Assembly (NCBI GenBank): GCA_028285035.1
Contig: JANQQF010000104.1
Span: forward strand, 28,070 to 92,069
From: Phycisphaerae bacterium
GTDB lineage: Bacteria; Chloroflexota; Anaerolineae; 4572-78; J111
Direction of reading: 5' to 3'
Length of the DNA: 64,000 bases
In this document: positions 33,972 to 44,600 of the stretch, in pieces
Position numbering within the stretch: the first letter of the stretch is position 1
Layout: each line of letters begins with the position of its first letter
The notes under the pieces: model-generated
Told to the model about the DNA's origin: nothing
The model's input: the letters and a program-made list of their open reading frames with translations, nothing else
Databases searched by the model: none
Program-made: the position numbers and the translations under genes

Positions 33972-35579
33972 ATGGCAAAATCGAAAGAACAAAGCATTAG
34001 TAAAAAATATGATGCAATCGTTATTGGGGCAGGTCACAATGGCCTAGTCAATGGCGCGTATTTAGCCAAACGCGGCCTAAAAACCCTCATTTTGGAGAAG
34101 CGCCATCTCGTCGGCGGGGCAGCAATCACTGAGGAGCTCCACCCCGGCTTTAACTTTACGACGTTCTCCTACGCCCTCAGTCTGATCCGCCCGGACATCG
34201 TTCAGGATTTGGAACTGGTCAAACATGGGATGGTGGTGCTCAAGATGCCGACTACCTTCGCTCCACTGGAGAATGGTGATTATTTGTATATGGGCGATGA
34301 TCACTACGCGAATTATCACGAAATTGCCCGACACTCGAAAAAGGATGCAGAAGCCTACGACGATTACGCCACAATGGTCGAAAAGGTTTGCCAAGTGGTT
34401 AAGCCTCTCTTTGACCAAGTCCCACCCGATATTTTCAGCGAAGATCCGGCGGAATTGGCTCGAATGGCAGCTGTGGGCAAACATCTGCGTGGGGCTGACA
34501 AAAAGACGTTACATATGCTAACCCGTTTCCTCACCGGCAGTGCGGCTGAAATTCTGGATGACTACTTCGAATCGGACATTATGAAAGGCTACTTGTCTTC
34601 CAGCGGCATCATCGGCAGCAAAGTCGGGCCACGCTCGCAAGGATCGGGCATCGTTTTGCTCTTCCATAATATGGGCGAATATGATGGGGTTTTTGGCGAA
34701 TGGGGGTTTCATAAAGGTGGCAATGGTGGGTTTACCCAAGTGTTGGCCCGCTCCGCCCAATCCTTTGGAGCCGAAATCAAGCTAAATGCAGGCGTCTCAC
34801 GCGTGCTCACGAAAAATGGTGAGACTAAGGGTGTGGTTCTTGAAAATGGAGATGAAATTTATGCGGATACCGTAGTCAGTGCTATTGACCCCCGCCGTAC
34901 CTTCCTGCAACTGGTCGAACCGCGCGAGTTGCCAACCGATTTAGTGGAGAGCATTCAAAGTTACAAATTCCAGGGGGTATCGGCCAAGGTCAACTTTGCC
35001 CTTGATGATTTGCCAAAATATCCGGCAATGGGTGATCAGACAGATATGTATCGTGGCTTCCTCAATATCGGTCCCTCGCTAGATTATCTAGAGCGGGCCT
35101 TTGATGATGCCAAATATGGCACCTTCAGTCGACGCCCCTACATTGATGGTTGTATTCAATCCACCATCGACCCCGATATGACCCCACCAGGCAAACACAT
35201 TATGTCTAACTTCATTCAATATTGTCCGTATGAGTTGAAAGATAGTGATTGGGACACCGAGCGAGAAAATCTCGGTGACACGGTTCAGAAGACGCTGGAG
35301 TCCTTCTTCCCCGGCTTCAGTGATCTGGTCATCCACCGCGAGGTGGTCACCCCACTAGACATCGAGCGGGTGGTTGGCCTCAGCGAGGGCAACATCTTCG
35401 CCGGCGAGTTCCTGGCCCCGCAGATGTATTTCTTCCGCCCCGCCCCCGGGTGGAACCAATACCGCACCCCGATCAAGGGCTACTACCAATGCGGCTCCGG
35501 CACCCACCCCGGCGGCTGTGTTATCGGTGGCCCTGGCAAACTAGCCTCGGAACAGATTATTGGGGATTTGCAGAAGTAA
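33972..35579 (+). CDS. FAD-dependent oxidoreductase, PYROXD2/phytoene-desaturase-like
   Basis: The 535-residue protein has an N-terminal dinucleotide-binding fold (YDAIVIGAGHNGLVNGAYLAKRG followed by LEKRHLVGGAA). The signature FHKGGNGGFTQVLARSA and the C-terminal FAD-contact region (CGSGTHPGGCVIGGPGKLAS) are also present. This is the layout of the PYROXD2/phytoene desaturase-like superfamily. No carotenoid genes are nearby, so a carotenoid substrate is unlikely. The ribosome-binding site is AAAAAGG. It is downstream of GcvT on the same strand and ends at a terminator. Confidence 0.88.
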   Translation: MAKSKEQSISKKYDAIVIGAGHNGLVNGAYLAKRGLKTLILEKRHLVGGAAITEELHPGFNFTTFSYALSLIRPDIVQDLELVKHGMVVLKMPTTFAPLENGDYLYMGDDHYANYHEIARHSKKDAEAYDDYATMVEKVCQVVKPLFDQVPPDIFSEDPAELARMAAVGKHLRGADKKTLHMLTRFLTGSAAEILDDYFESDIMKGYLSSSGIIGSKVGPRSQGSGIVLLFHNMGEYDGVFGEWGFHKGGNGGFTQVLARSAQSFGAEIKLNAGVSRVLTKNGETKGVVLENGDEIYADTVVSAIDPRRTFLQLVEPRELPTDLVESIQSYKFQGVSAKVNFALDDLPKYPAMGDQTDMYRGFLNIGPSLDYLERAFDDAKYGTFSRRPYIDGCIQSTIDPDMTPPGKHIMSNFIQYCPYELKDSDWDTERENLGDTVQKTLESFFPGFSDLVIHREVVTPLDIERVVGLSEGNIFAGEFLAPQMYFFRPAPGWNQYRTPIKGYYQCGSGTHPGGCVIGGPGKLASEQIIGDLQK

Positions 35580-35605
35580 GGGAAAGTAGCAAGGTAGCAA
35601 AGTTA

Positions 35606-35643
35606 CAAGGTCGTAGGCAGGTGTCTGCGACCTTGTTGTTTTT
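35606..35643 (+). terminator. Intrinsic terminator
   Basis: CAAGGTCG (35606-35613) pairs with CGACCTTG (35628-35635), followed by TTGTTTTT, 27 nt after the oxidoreductase stop. It separates that gene from the convergent membrane protein gene. Confidence 0.75.
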
Positions 35644-35653
35644 CGGGTGAAAA

Positions 35654-36409
35654 TTATTTTTTGTACTCAACCCAAAGCCAGCCACAATAGACTACAATGA
35701 TCAACAAAAAGGTAATGATCATAACAAGGCTTAACGGCACAGAGATCAATTCAAACCAGACAAAACCCCAATACCAACGGATCAAACTCCCCACAATCAA
35801 ACCAGGGGGAAAGATCCAAACAAGATAGTAGAGTTCAGGCAGTTCTTTAAGGGTTAGGGGTAAAAAATATTGTCGCCATGTTAATTTTTCTCCACCAGTT
35901 GCAGTCTTGATGAATTCTGCAAAAGAGTTTGAATTTCTGCGTTTAGCCAGATGAATCAAAGTATCTTTGTGTTTAAGAAATGCTCCCCACAGAATACAAA
36001 CCCACAAAACATAGAGAAGTTGAGACACAATTGCATAAGTAAAAACAAAGTTCAGCGAATGACCCGAGTCCAATAACGCCCGTGCGATGGGGTTACCCTC
36101 ACGAGCTAAGGTCGGAGTCTTGAGGTAGGTAGCAATCATATCAAACGCAGCCCCACCCACTACAAAGCTAATCCCACTGATAAACGGAATCATTGAAAGA
36201 GGATCCTCGGCCGTACGATAAATTTGGATACTGAGAACAACACCGTAAGTCAATAAAAATGGTATCAGATAAGCTACTGGGACTCGCAAGCCAAGCAGAA
36301 AAGAAGTGAAATAGGTTAGGCCAGTCAACACGGTGACAATGGCTAATAAAATCAGAAGGTGTTTAACGTATGGTAATGCACGTTTTTCAACAAGTTTAAA
36401 TTCACTCAT
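35654..36409 (-). CDS. Uncharacterised membrane protein
   Basis: The 251-residue protein has about six hydrophobic segments (for example HLLILLAIVTVLTGLTYFTSFLL, PVAYLIPFLLTYGVVL, SFVVGGAAFDMIATYL, FVFTYAIVSQLLYVLW) and a long charged cytoplasmic loop. The sequence FDMIATY..TPTLAREGNPIAR resembles DUF5658-like membrane proteins only loosely. ATG 36409 is preferred over the in-frame ATG at 36457, which has a poorer context. It follows the tandem-kinase gene on the same strand after 49 nt and might belong to that operon. Confidence 0.6.
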   Translation of the reverse strand: MSEFKLVEKRALPYVKHLLILLAIVTVLTGLTYFTSFLLGLRVPVAYLIPFLLTYGVVLSIQIYRTAEDPLSMIPFISGISFVVGGAAFDMIATYLKTPTLAREGNPIARALLDSGHSLNFVFTYAIVSQLLYVLWVCILWGAFLKHKDTLIHLAKRRNSNSFAEFIKTATGGEKLTWRQYFLPLTLKELPELYYLVWIFPPGLIVGSLIRWYWGFVWFELISVPLSLVMIITFLLIIVVYCGWLWVEYKK

Positions 36410-36458
36410 TTCCACAATCCTCAATGAATATCGCTGGTTTTCAAGGCATATCCACAAC

Positions 36459-38879
36459 CTAAATCACTTGCCACAACGCATAAGCAATGATAGCCAACAA
36501 AACGACGATGGAAAAAATACCAATAGCGATGGCGTAGGTCAGCCAAGGGCGAGTGGAGGGAGCCTCGGCTGGTGTCGGGGCCGCAGCAGGCTCGGGCGCA
36601 GGGGCAGACTCGGGCTTGGGCACAGGAATTGTTTGAGTAGACGGCGCAGGAGTGACGACAGCGGCAGGAATGGGTGGCAGGGGGCGATCTGGGGTTGGGG
36701 TGGAGTCAACAGCACCAGCATTGGCCTCAGGCTCGTTGACCACAACCTCTTCGCTTGATGCCGCATCAATTTCTGTTGTATCCTCGGGCTGTGGATCAGG
36801 CTCCTCTTTTGGGGTGGTTGGCGCTTCCTCTTTGCTTAAATTGAGCGCGGCATCTAAGGCATCGGCCAAAGCCTTGCCCGTACTATACCGCTCTCCTGGC
36901 TCTTTAGCCAAAGCTTTGAGCAAAACGGCTTCAACCGCTTCACTGACCTCAGGGCGCAGTTCGCTGGGCGGACGTGGAGGCTCGCTGATGTGAAGCATTG
37001 CGACATCAAGCGGCTTTTCTGCTTTGAATGGCAGTTCGCCCGTGAAAATTTGATACAAAATTACGCCGAAAGAGTAAAAATCGCTTTGCGATACAACCTT
37101 GGCTGAGGAGACCGCCTGTTCGGGAGCGATGTAATAAGGTGAGCCAAAAATCTCGCCCTGGGTGCCAACTTCGGTGAGAAGGGCCAAACCAAAATCCGCT
37201 AAGATAGTGCGATCATCCTGACCAAGCATGATATTTGATGGCTTAACATCGCGATGAATCACCCCTTTTTCATGGGCATAATCAAGTGCCGTACAGACTT
37301 CGCGAGTAATGCGGCTGACCTCTTCAGCCGGCATAAACTTCTCTTGGTCTCGATAATTGGTCAAACGAGTCTCTAAATCATCCCCCTCAATGTAACGCAT
37401 GGCGAGATAAAGCACTTGATTGACCTCACCAAAACGATAAACAGTGATTACGTTAGGATGTTCTAATTGAGCGATCGCCTGAGCCTCACGCTCAAAGCGG
37501 ACCAAATAATCGGAATCAGCCATAAAGGGGGTGTCAATCACTTTGATGGCCACTGTCCGGTTGAGCCGGATATCCAAACCGCGATAAACCCGCGCCATCC
37601 CACCCCGCCCCAAAACAGCCTCCAATTGATACTCATCCAGTTGTTGGCCGAGCAATGGATCCTCTGCCTTCGCAGCAGCTTGGGTGGTTGCGGTGACATC
37701 AGCCTCCACCTCTGTGGGAATAGGTATGGTTGGTGTCGGCGTTGGGTTAGGGCCAGCCGAGGCGATTAACTCTGGAGGAATTTCGGGTAGGTCAGTGGTT
37801 TCGTCTTGGCCGACTGGGGTTGAGGTAGGCTCAGGTGATTCACCTGATGTGTCATCAGATGAGGCTTGTTGTTCGGTAGCGCTAACATCATCTGCATCAG
37901 GTGCCGCCTCTAAATTAAGATTATCAGGCACTGCGGTTAAAACACTTTGGGCAGGGGATTCGGGGCTGGTATCTTCCTCGGTATGATGTTTTAGAGCCAC
38001 TGACTCAGTCACTTTTTTGGTATCCGTGGCATCTTCCGGTGCATCAAGTCCCATTGCCTCGGCTAATGCAACCGTCAATGCTTGACCCGTTTGATACCGA
38101 TCATCAATGGATTTACTCAGCGCTTTCAAAATCACAGCCTCAACGGGTTCATTCAATTCTGGGTTGATGTCACGGGGTGGGGGCGGGGCCAAAGTGACGT
38201 GCTGTAGGGCTACAGCTGTCGGAGACGGATCATTGAAGGGAACTTGCCCGGTCAGCATCTCATAAAGCATAACCCCTAAGGCATAAATGTCAGATTGTGG
38301 CACCGCATCGGCTGAACGGTGGGCTTGTTCGGGGGCAACATAGTGAGAGCTGCCAAAGACCTCCCCCAATGACCCCTGCTCCACATCCATTGCCAAACCA
38401 AAATCAGTCAACACCACCCGGCCATCTTCGGCAATCATCACGTTCGAGGGTTTGACGTCCCGATGGACCACACCCCGTTCGTGGGCGTAATCCAAAGCCG
38501 CCGCTACAGCCTGACCAATCCGCCAAACTTCATCGTGAGGGAGTAGCTCTTGCTTTTCGGCATACTCCTGCAAAACCTGCCCCAAATCTGCACCTGCCAC
38601 ATACTCCATCACAAAGTAGTAAAGATCATCCTCATCATCGGCATAATAAATCTGAATGATATTTTCGTGCCGCCACGTAGCGACAGTGCGAGCTTCGCGA
38701 ATAAACCGTTCAGCATAGCTTGGATTGCCACGGTGTCGTATATCGATGACCTTAAGGGCCACGGGGCGTTCCAATTTTACATCTTGACCAAAATAAACTT
38801 GGGCCATTCCACCTCGTCCCAAGGGGCGTTCAATCGAGAAGTTTGCCAGTTGGCGGCCAATTAGGGGGTCGTTACTCAT
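36459..38879 (-). CDS. Tandem Ser/Thr protein kinase with a C-terminal membrane anchor
   Basis: The 806-residue protein contains two complete PknB-type kinase domains. Domain 1 (about 5-285) has GRGGMAQVYFG, ALKVID, HRDVKPSN and TDFGLA. Domain 2 (about 410-690) has GRGGMARVYRG, AIKVID, HRDVKPSN and ADFGLA. The two domains are highly similar and arose by duplication. Acidic Thr/Pro-rich linkers follow each domain, and a single transmembrane helix ends the protein (about 780-803), so the kinases are cytoplasmic and tail-anchored. ATG 38879 has GGAG 8 nt upstream; an ATG at 38909 lies inside the preceding gene. It starts 5 nt after the 809-residue protein, so the two are co-translated. Confidence 0.92.
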   Translation of the reverse strand: MSNDPLIGRQLANFSIERPLGRGGMAQVYFGQDVKLERPVALKVIDIRHRGNPSYAERFIREARTVATWRHENIIQIYYADDEDDLYYFVMEYVAGADLGQVLQEYAEKQELLPHDEVWRIGQAVAAALDYAHERGVVHRDVKPSNVMIAEDGRVVLTDFGLAMDVEQGSLGEVFGSSHYVAPEQAHRSADAVPQSDIYALGVMLYEMLTGQVPFNDPSPTAVALQHVTLAPPPPRDINPELNEPVEAVILKALSKSIDDRYQTGQALTVALAEAMGLDAPEDATDTKKVTESVALKHHTEEDTSPESPAQSVLTAVPDNLNLEAAPDADDVSATEQQASSDDTSGESPEPTSTPVGQDETTDLPEIPPELIASAGPNPTPTPTIPIPTEVEADVTATTQAAAKAEDPLLGQQLDEYQLEAVLGRGGMARVYRGLDIRLNRTVAIKVIDTPFMADSDYLVRFEREAQAIAQLEHPNVITVYRFGEVNQVLYLAMRYIEGDDLETRLTNYRDQEKFMPAEEVSRITREVCTALDYAHEKGVIHRDVKPSNIMLGQDDRTILADFGLALLTEVGTQGEIFGSPYYIAPEQAVSSAKVVSQSDFYSFGVILYQIFTGELPFKAEKPLDVAMLHISEPPRPPSELRPEVSEAVEAVLLKALAKEPGERYSTGKALADALDAALNLSKEEAPTTPKEEPDPQPEDTTEIDAASSEEVVVNEPEANAGAVDSTPTPDRPLPPIPAAVVTPAPSTQTIPVPKPESAPAPEPAAAPTPAEAPSTRPWLTYAIAIGIFSIVVLLAIIAYALWQVI

Positions 38880-38883
38880 CAAG

Positions 38884-41313
38884 TTACTCCGGTTGCTTGG
38901 GGTGGGCATCGCGGCTCGTTTGGGTCATACGCCGCAAATCGGCAATAAAGGTGTTCAGGCCCTCAGCATAGGCTTGCAAATAATCTTGGGTCATTTTTAC
39001 CGCCAGCTCTTCCTGCCCACATTGAATCAGTTGTTCAACGTGTGGTCGAAAGTCTCGCAAGGTGATGTGCATCACACCGGTAGCGTCGGTCATCACCCCC
39101 CAAGCTAACGTCTTTTTGGTATTATCATCCTTGGCCGTAATAAAGCGGGTCAGGGTACTCGTTGGGGCCACTTGCCCAACATTGGAAAATACCTCGCGGC
39201 CTTTGATAAGATCATTGAGCAGATCAAACTGCTCGGGAATTTGATCTAACATTCGTTGCAGGCCGGTTGGAATATGGGCCAACAATTTAATGGAGCGTAC
39301 CGAACTGCTCTCACCTGTAATCGCCGCTCGTTTAGAGCGAGTCGATAGTTCTCCAAAAGCGGCCAAAACGACGAGATAATCTCGCTGGTGCTGGTTAAAG
39401 ACCTCGAACAAGGCTTCGTGATCCTCTTTGGCCTGCATATAAGCCTGCCGTGACGTCATCACTTGCCGATGCATCTCAAGCAACCCCAAATCCTGCAAAG
39501 GGACCTCAAACGTCATCGGATAAAGGCGCTCACGCGGCGAACGTTGACTGGCGTCGACGGGAATGACCACCGTCGGGTTGATTTGGGCGTTATTTTGCAA
39601 TGCAGCAAAGGCAGCCTCTGCTGCTGCTTTCACCGCTGGGTTGCTTTGGCTCCCTAAGGCATCGACCGCCATCATCAATTGAGGTGATGGCGTGTAATTG
39701 ACCTGGTGAATGGCACGATACAAAACCAATAAATCATTGACCGTCAATGAAATCAAATCATTTCGCTGCTTAAAATATTTTCGTAGCTTCAGCATCGCTT
39801 GGATATCGATAATTTTTGTTTCAGCACTAACCCCATGAGGCACTAAGGGGGCTTGCTTGATCAGCTCTAATTCGGCTGGGTAAAATTGTAAATCGAGGGT
39901 ATAGGGCCGAGTCGCGCCTACCTCCGGCGATGGTAAATCCTTGAGATAGTTAGCCCAAGACAATGCTTCGTTGGTCATGATTTCGGCCAAGGCCGCACCC
40001 CAGGCCCCATCAAAAAAGATGTGCGACTGATCAAACACCATCGTTTGCCCTGTATCAAACAGAGTTAAGGCGTGATCACCAACCCCACGCTCGGCTTGAC
40101 GGATTTGGGGTAATGATAAATCAGGCGATTGGGCATCAAAGTTGAGCAGAATGGGTACGAGACGCAATCGATCAAGTTCTTGCAACAAATCATCATTTAA
40201 TTTTTCCCGCAAATCAGTAATTGCGACACGTCTAAGTTTAGCCATTTGCTGCAATTGGGCGGGTTCCTGCTCGGCGGGATGACCCAATAGCGCCGCAATC
40301 TGGGACCGAATTTCTGTGACACTGGGCGGGATATCAATATTTGGTTGACAAACGGGAATCAGGTAATACACCCCTTGGTAAATCACCCCAACTTGAGCTT
40401 GGCTCAAAGAAACGGGGGTTCGGGTCTCGCCGTACATCGATGGCGATAAGTAGGCAGCAATGGAAAGTTGTTTCTGATAGCTAGTGAGCCGATGTTGTTT
40501 GGCCGCATCGATGCGTTCAGCCCACTCCCGACGGGTTTCGGGCTGAATATCCTGCATCGCGACCTCTAAAAAATCATCAAACTTACGCCGTCGATAAGCC
40601 GGATAGGTTTCAGTTGGCTCTGAGTCTGCTTCACGTCCGTAGGGTCGTTGCAATTCCCACTCGTGATAGAGGTCAGTGTATCGGGCAGCACCAGTATCAT
40701 CTTGGGTCAGCTCTCGCAAAACATTGGTAAAAACTCGCTCACGCCACTCATTTTCTAACAAATCATCAAATTGATGCAGGGTATGAATCGCAGTCATTAC
40801 CCAGGCAGTCATTCGGTCAACATGGCTAAGATCAATTTGATGCTGAGAAAGCAGCCCATCAAAGCCCTGTGTTTCATTGGCGTGGCGGGCTGTATCTTCT
40901 CGCATCGCATAATCGATGTAAAATTGCCACGTTCCCTCAGGAAAAGCATCTTCGGGATGCTTCCCCATCAAACGCAATAGATTTTGATACCCCCATATAA
41001 TGGAAGCAGGGCCAGCAAAAAAGGCAGTGTAGACAGCCTGATCAAGTACCTGTTCAACCCCTTTGAATAGCAAATCAATGTCACGTTTGACGGTTTCGAG
41101 GGGAAGGCGGCGGCCAGAGAGACGAGCCAAACCGCTTAGAATCATCCCAGGCACATTCCCAGCTGGAATAGCCCGGGCCACTTGGTCAACGACAGCCTCA
41201 ATTTCGGGCAAGGATAAACGGGACAAATCCCGTAATTCTTTGGATTTGGCAATTGTTAATAATGTTTCTGAGGTTTTTCGTGATGCTTCAGAAAATTCGT
41301 GTGAATTGTCCAC
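38884..41313 (-). CDS. Large uncharacterised protein in operon with the tandem kinase
   Basis: The 809-residue protein has no signal peptide or membrane helix. I do not recognise it with confidence. Features include a helical N-terminal third, a motif FYIDYAMREDTARHANETQG (about 130-150), and a central stretch HALTLFDTGQTMVFDQSHIFFDG (about 410-435, shown here in part) whose SHIFFDG fits the HxxxDG pattern of CAT-like/carnitine acyltransferases. The C-terminal half is helical. The stop is 5 nt before the tandem-kinase start, so it may be a substrate or regulator of the kinase. The acyltransferase resemblance is weak. Confidence 0.6.
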   Translation of the reverse strand: MDNSHEFSEASRKTSETLLTIAKSKELRDLSRLSLPEIEAVVDQVARAIPAGNVPGMILSGLARLSGRRLPLETVKRDIDLLFKGVEQVLDQAVYTAFFAGPASIIWGYQNLLRLMGKHPEDAFPEGTWQFYIDYAMREDTARHANETQGFDGLLSQHQIDLSHVDRMTAWVMTAIHTLHQFDDLLENEWRERVFTNVLRELTQDDTGAARYTDLYHEWELQRPYGREADSEPTETYPAYRRRKFDDFLEVAMQDIQPETRREWAERIDAAKQHRLTSYQKQLSIAAYLSPSMYGETRTPVSLSQAQVGVIYQGVYYLIPVCQPNIDIPPSVTEIRSQIAALLGHPAEQEPAQLQQMAKLRRVAITDLREKLNDDLLQELDRLRLVPILLNFDAQSPDLSLPQIRQAERGVGDHALTLFDTGQTMVFDQSHIFFDGAWGAALAEIMTNEALSWANYLKDLPSPEVGATRPYTLDLQFYPAELELIKQAPLVPHGVSAETKIIDIQAMLKLRKYFKQRNDLISLTVNDLLVLYRAIHQVNYTPSPQLMMAVDALGSQSNPAVKAAAEAAFAALQNNAQINPTVVIPVDASQRSPRERLYPMTFEVPLQDLGLLEMHRQVMTSRQAYMQAKEDHEALFEVFNQHQRDYLVVLAAFGELSTRSKRAAITGESSSVRSIKLLAHIPTGLQRMLDQIPEQFDLLNDLIKGREVFSNVGQVAPTSTLTRFITAKDDNTKKTLAWGVMTDATGVMHITLRDFRPHVEQLIQCGQEELAVKMTQDYLQAYAEGLNTFIADLRRMTQTSRDAHPKQPE

Positions 41314-41647
41314 AGGTAGGTCTTGGCCTTATGGGGAAATTTATTGTATCTTATGGCTCTATTATACTCCCTGATGGCGGGGAACGAAAGCTGTTTTAAG
41401 TGATTTGCAAAATTAATCCATTCTACCTCAATGATTCACTACAAGATTGTCAATCCTCAAGTTAGTTTATTCACAAAGAAGCTAGAATTCTGGACACCAC
41501 CTCAACCAAAAAGGCTATAGCATTTGGTAAAAAAAGTCGATATAATGACCTTAACCTTAAGCCAAATTTAAATGGGTAAACCGTGCGCGAGTAGATTTCA
41601 CAATGAGTATCAGTAATTTGGCCTAATCCTGCGATGAGGGAAGATTT
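41314..41647. other. Intergenic region between divergent signalling genes
   Basis: The 334-bp gap lies between the 809-residue protein (minus strand) and the MBL-kinase protein (plus strand). It must hold promoters for both. I see AT-rich stretches and a short CTTAA-CC-TTAAG palindrome near 41551-41563, but no gene or RNA. Confidence 0.5.
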
Positions 41648-44600
41648 ATGTATATCAAAATTTGGGGGGCACGGGGTTCAGTGCCAACCCCCATCCTACC
41701 TGAGGCAGTCCGAGAAAAAATGATCTCGGCGCTGATGCGGGTGTCTGAAGTCGAAGATCGTGAGTTTAGGGAGAAACTCATCTCGGCGATTTCAGAAAAA
41801 ATTCGATCCAATCAGGTTACTTTTGACGAGGCCCACGAACGACGTCAGCTTGAACGCAAAACGATCATCGAAAAATATCTCGAGAATTTATCGCCGTTGG
41901 CTGGCAGTACAGCCAGTGGTAATACGCCGTGTGTAGAGGTACGATCAGGTAAAGATCTGTTTATCATCGATGCTGGTTCGGGTATTCGAGAGTTAGGTTT
42001 GGAATTAATGAAGGGTGACTGCGGGCAAGGCAAAGGCACCATTCATATTCTTTTTAGTCATCCCCACTGGGACCACATCCAAGGATTTCCCTTCTTCCGC
42101 CCTGCGTTCATTCCTGGTAACAAAATTTTCCTCTACAGCGTACACGATATTGAAACAGCCCTACGACGTCAACAAGAGTCGATCAGTTTCCCCGTCTCTG
42201 TCGATTACATGCAGGCTGATATGGAATTTATTCGCCTCCAACCTGGTGAAGAACTTAAGTTTGATGAAGTCCGCATCCAAAACATGCTCAATCATCACCC
42301 TGGCGACGCCTATGCATATCGATTCGAAAAAGGCGACAAGGTTTTTGTTTATGCCAGTGACTCGGCCTATCCTACAGGGACAGATATTCAACCTTATGTC
42401 AACTTCTTTAATCGAGCCGATGTCTTGATTTTCGACTCTCAATTTACACAACGAGAGTCAGATGAAAAAGAGGATTGGGGACATAGCTCATCATTCTTTG
42501 GGGTCGAGATGGCCCAAGAGGCAAAGATCAAAGAGTTGGTCCTATTCCATTATGATCCTACCTATAGTGATCAAGATTTAGAAAAAATTCTGCAAGACAC
42601 CCTCAAATTCCAATACAATCAATACCCGAGCCGATCTCCAGTTAAAGTCTCTATTGCCCAAGAGGGCCAAACATTTGATCTAACCCCCTCGCCAACCACC
42701 CAGATTCGACAGGTGCCTGGCGGAAAGGTGGCGATTCTCAAGCCGACAGGGATATTTGATGAAAATGTCGCCGCTGAGTTAGCGACACAGCTCCAAGAAT
42801 TTCGGGAGCAGAATAATCTGCCACCCCAGCTAGTGGTCGATATGTCAGCGATTGAGTTGCTACAGGTGGCGGGTCTACGGGCTTTGGTTCGCCTACGGAA
42901 AGAACAGCAGGGCACGCCAATGGTTTTGGCCGGGCCGTCAATCAATGTTCAACAGCTGATTGAGCTGGCTGGGTATTTGGACTTTTTTGCGATTTATCCC
43001 TCAGTGCACACAGCCTTAAATGCACTAAAGGCTCACGAAACGCTCAACCTGCCAGGGCAATTGATCAAAAATCGCTACAGTGTGCAGAGCAAAATTGGTG
43101 ATGGTCGTTTGGGAACGGTTTTCAAAGCGATGGATACACGCCGCAATCAAACAGTCGCCTTGAAAGTATTATCCGCTTCATTCAGTGAAGGGGCCATCGA
43201 ACAATTTCTCAATCAAGCTCGCCAAATCATCGATCTCATTCACTCCAATATCGTCGATATTTATGATTGTGATGAAGACCGTGGCTTATCATACATGGTT
43301 GAAGAGTATATTGAGGGACGCACTTTACGAGACTTGATTGATGATAATCCCAATCAACCCCTTCCCTTGGACATCGCCTTAAGTATCGCTGAAAGCATTG
43401 CCCACGCCCTCGAATACGCGCACGGGCACGGGGTCATTCACGGGGATTTGAAGCCCAAAAATGTGATGCTCGTGGGGCAAAAGGTGAAGATCAGCGATTT
43501 TGGGCTAGGTCGGTTGGAAAGCGGGAACAAAACGCTGATTAATTTGGATGTTCCCTTGGCCGTTATCTCAGCCCGATACGTTGCCCCAGAGCAGATTTTG
43601 GGACACCCCATCGATGCTCGAACCGATTTGTACGCCCTCGGAGCCATCCTCTACGAGCTCTTTACCGGGCAGCCGTTATTTGTGGGGAGTGATGAAGAGG
43701 TTCTCACTCAACATCGCCTGGAAGAGCCAACATCGCCCAGAGAGCTTAATCCCAACCTTTCTCACTCGCTACAGCATCTCATTGTGAAGCTGCTTGATAA
43801 AGATCCCAACAAACGCTATGCTAAAGCGAGCCAGGTCCGGCGTATTCTAGCCAGTATGGTCACAGCCAGTACCAATCAATTCCCTCGTCATCGCTGGCCA
43901 AGTTTGGTCGGGCATACAGATACATTAAACAAGCTTGATGCGGCTTGGGGCAAAACCCAGGATGGTCAAGGTCAGATCGTTTTTATCAAGGGCGAGTCAG
44001 GCATGGGCAAGACCCGCTTGACCCACGAACTCACCCACGAAATTGGGGCGGCCACGCTTTTGATGGGAAAATGTCGCCGCTTTGAAGGTAGTCCAGCATA
44101 TCAACCCTTTATCGAAGCCCTAAAAACTTACTTTGCTAGCACACCGACTGAAATAGCCCAAAGTCAAGCGGGGCAGGTTCTACGCCAGATGAGCCGAGTC
44201 GTCCCAGAGATTCGTGAGTTTATCACTGAAACGATGCAACATCTCCCTTTCACTGCGACTGACTCACAAATTATTGCTCGTAAATTAACCACACCAGCTT
44301 CGCAAGATTTAACCGATTTTGCTGGCTTGGCCGCGTTAATTGGTGATGCGGCTGAGGAACGTCCGTGGCTCCTAATTTTAGATGATCTACATTGGGCAGA
44401 TCAGAGCACCCTCCAATTACTACAATATTTAAGCCGACACTGCCATCAAATGCGTTTGATGATTGTTTGTACCTATCAGGAAAGTTTGGTCGAAGAAAAT
44501 GCCCAATTGGTAGAGACGATCAAACGGATTAACAAAACTGTGACGACCGAAACAGTCACGCTCACCCGAATGAGCCAAATAGATGTTGAGCATTTTCTGC

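Noticed and set aside
36459..38909. Kinase start at 38909
   Set aside because: It would overlap the upstream gene by 26 nt, whereas ATG 38879 has GGAG at good spacing and begins just before the conserved kinase sequence.
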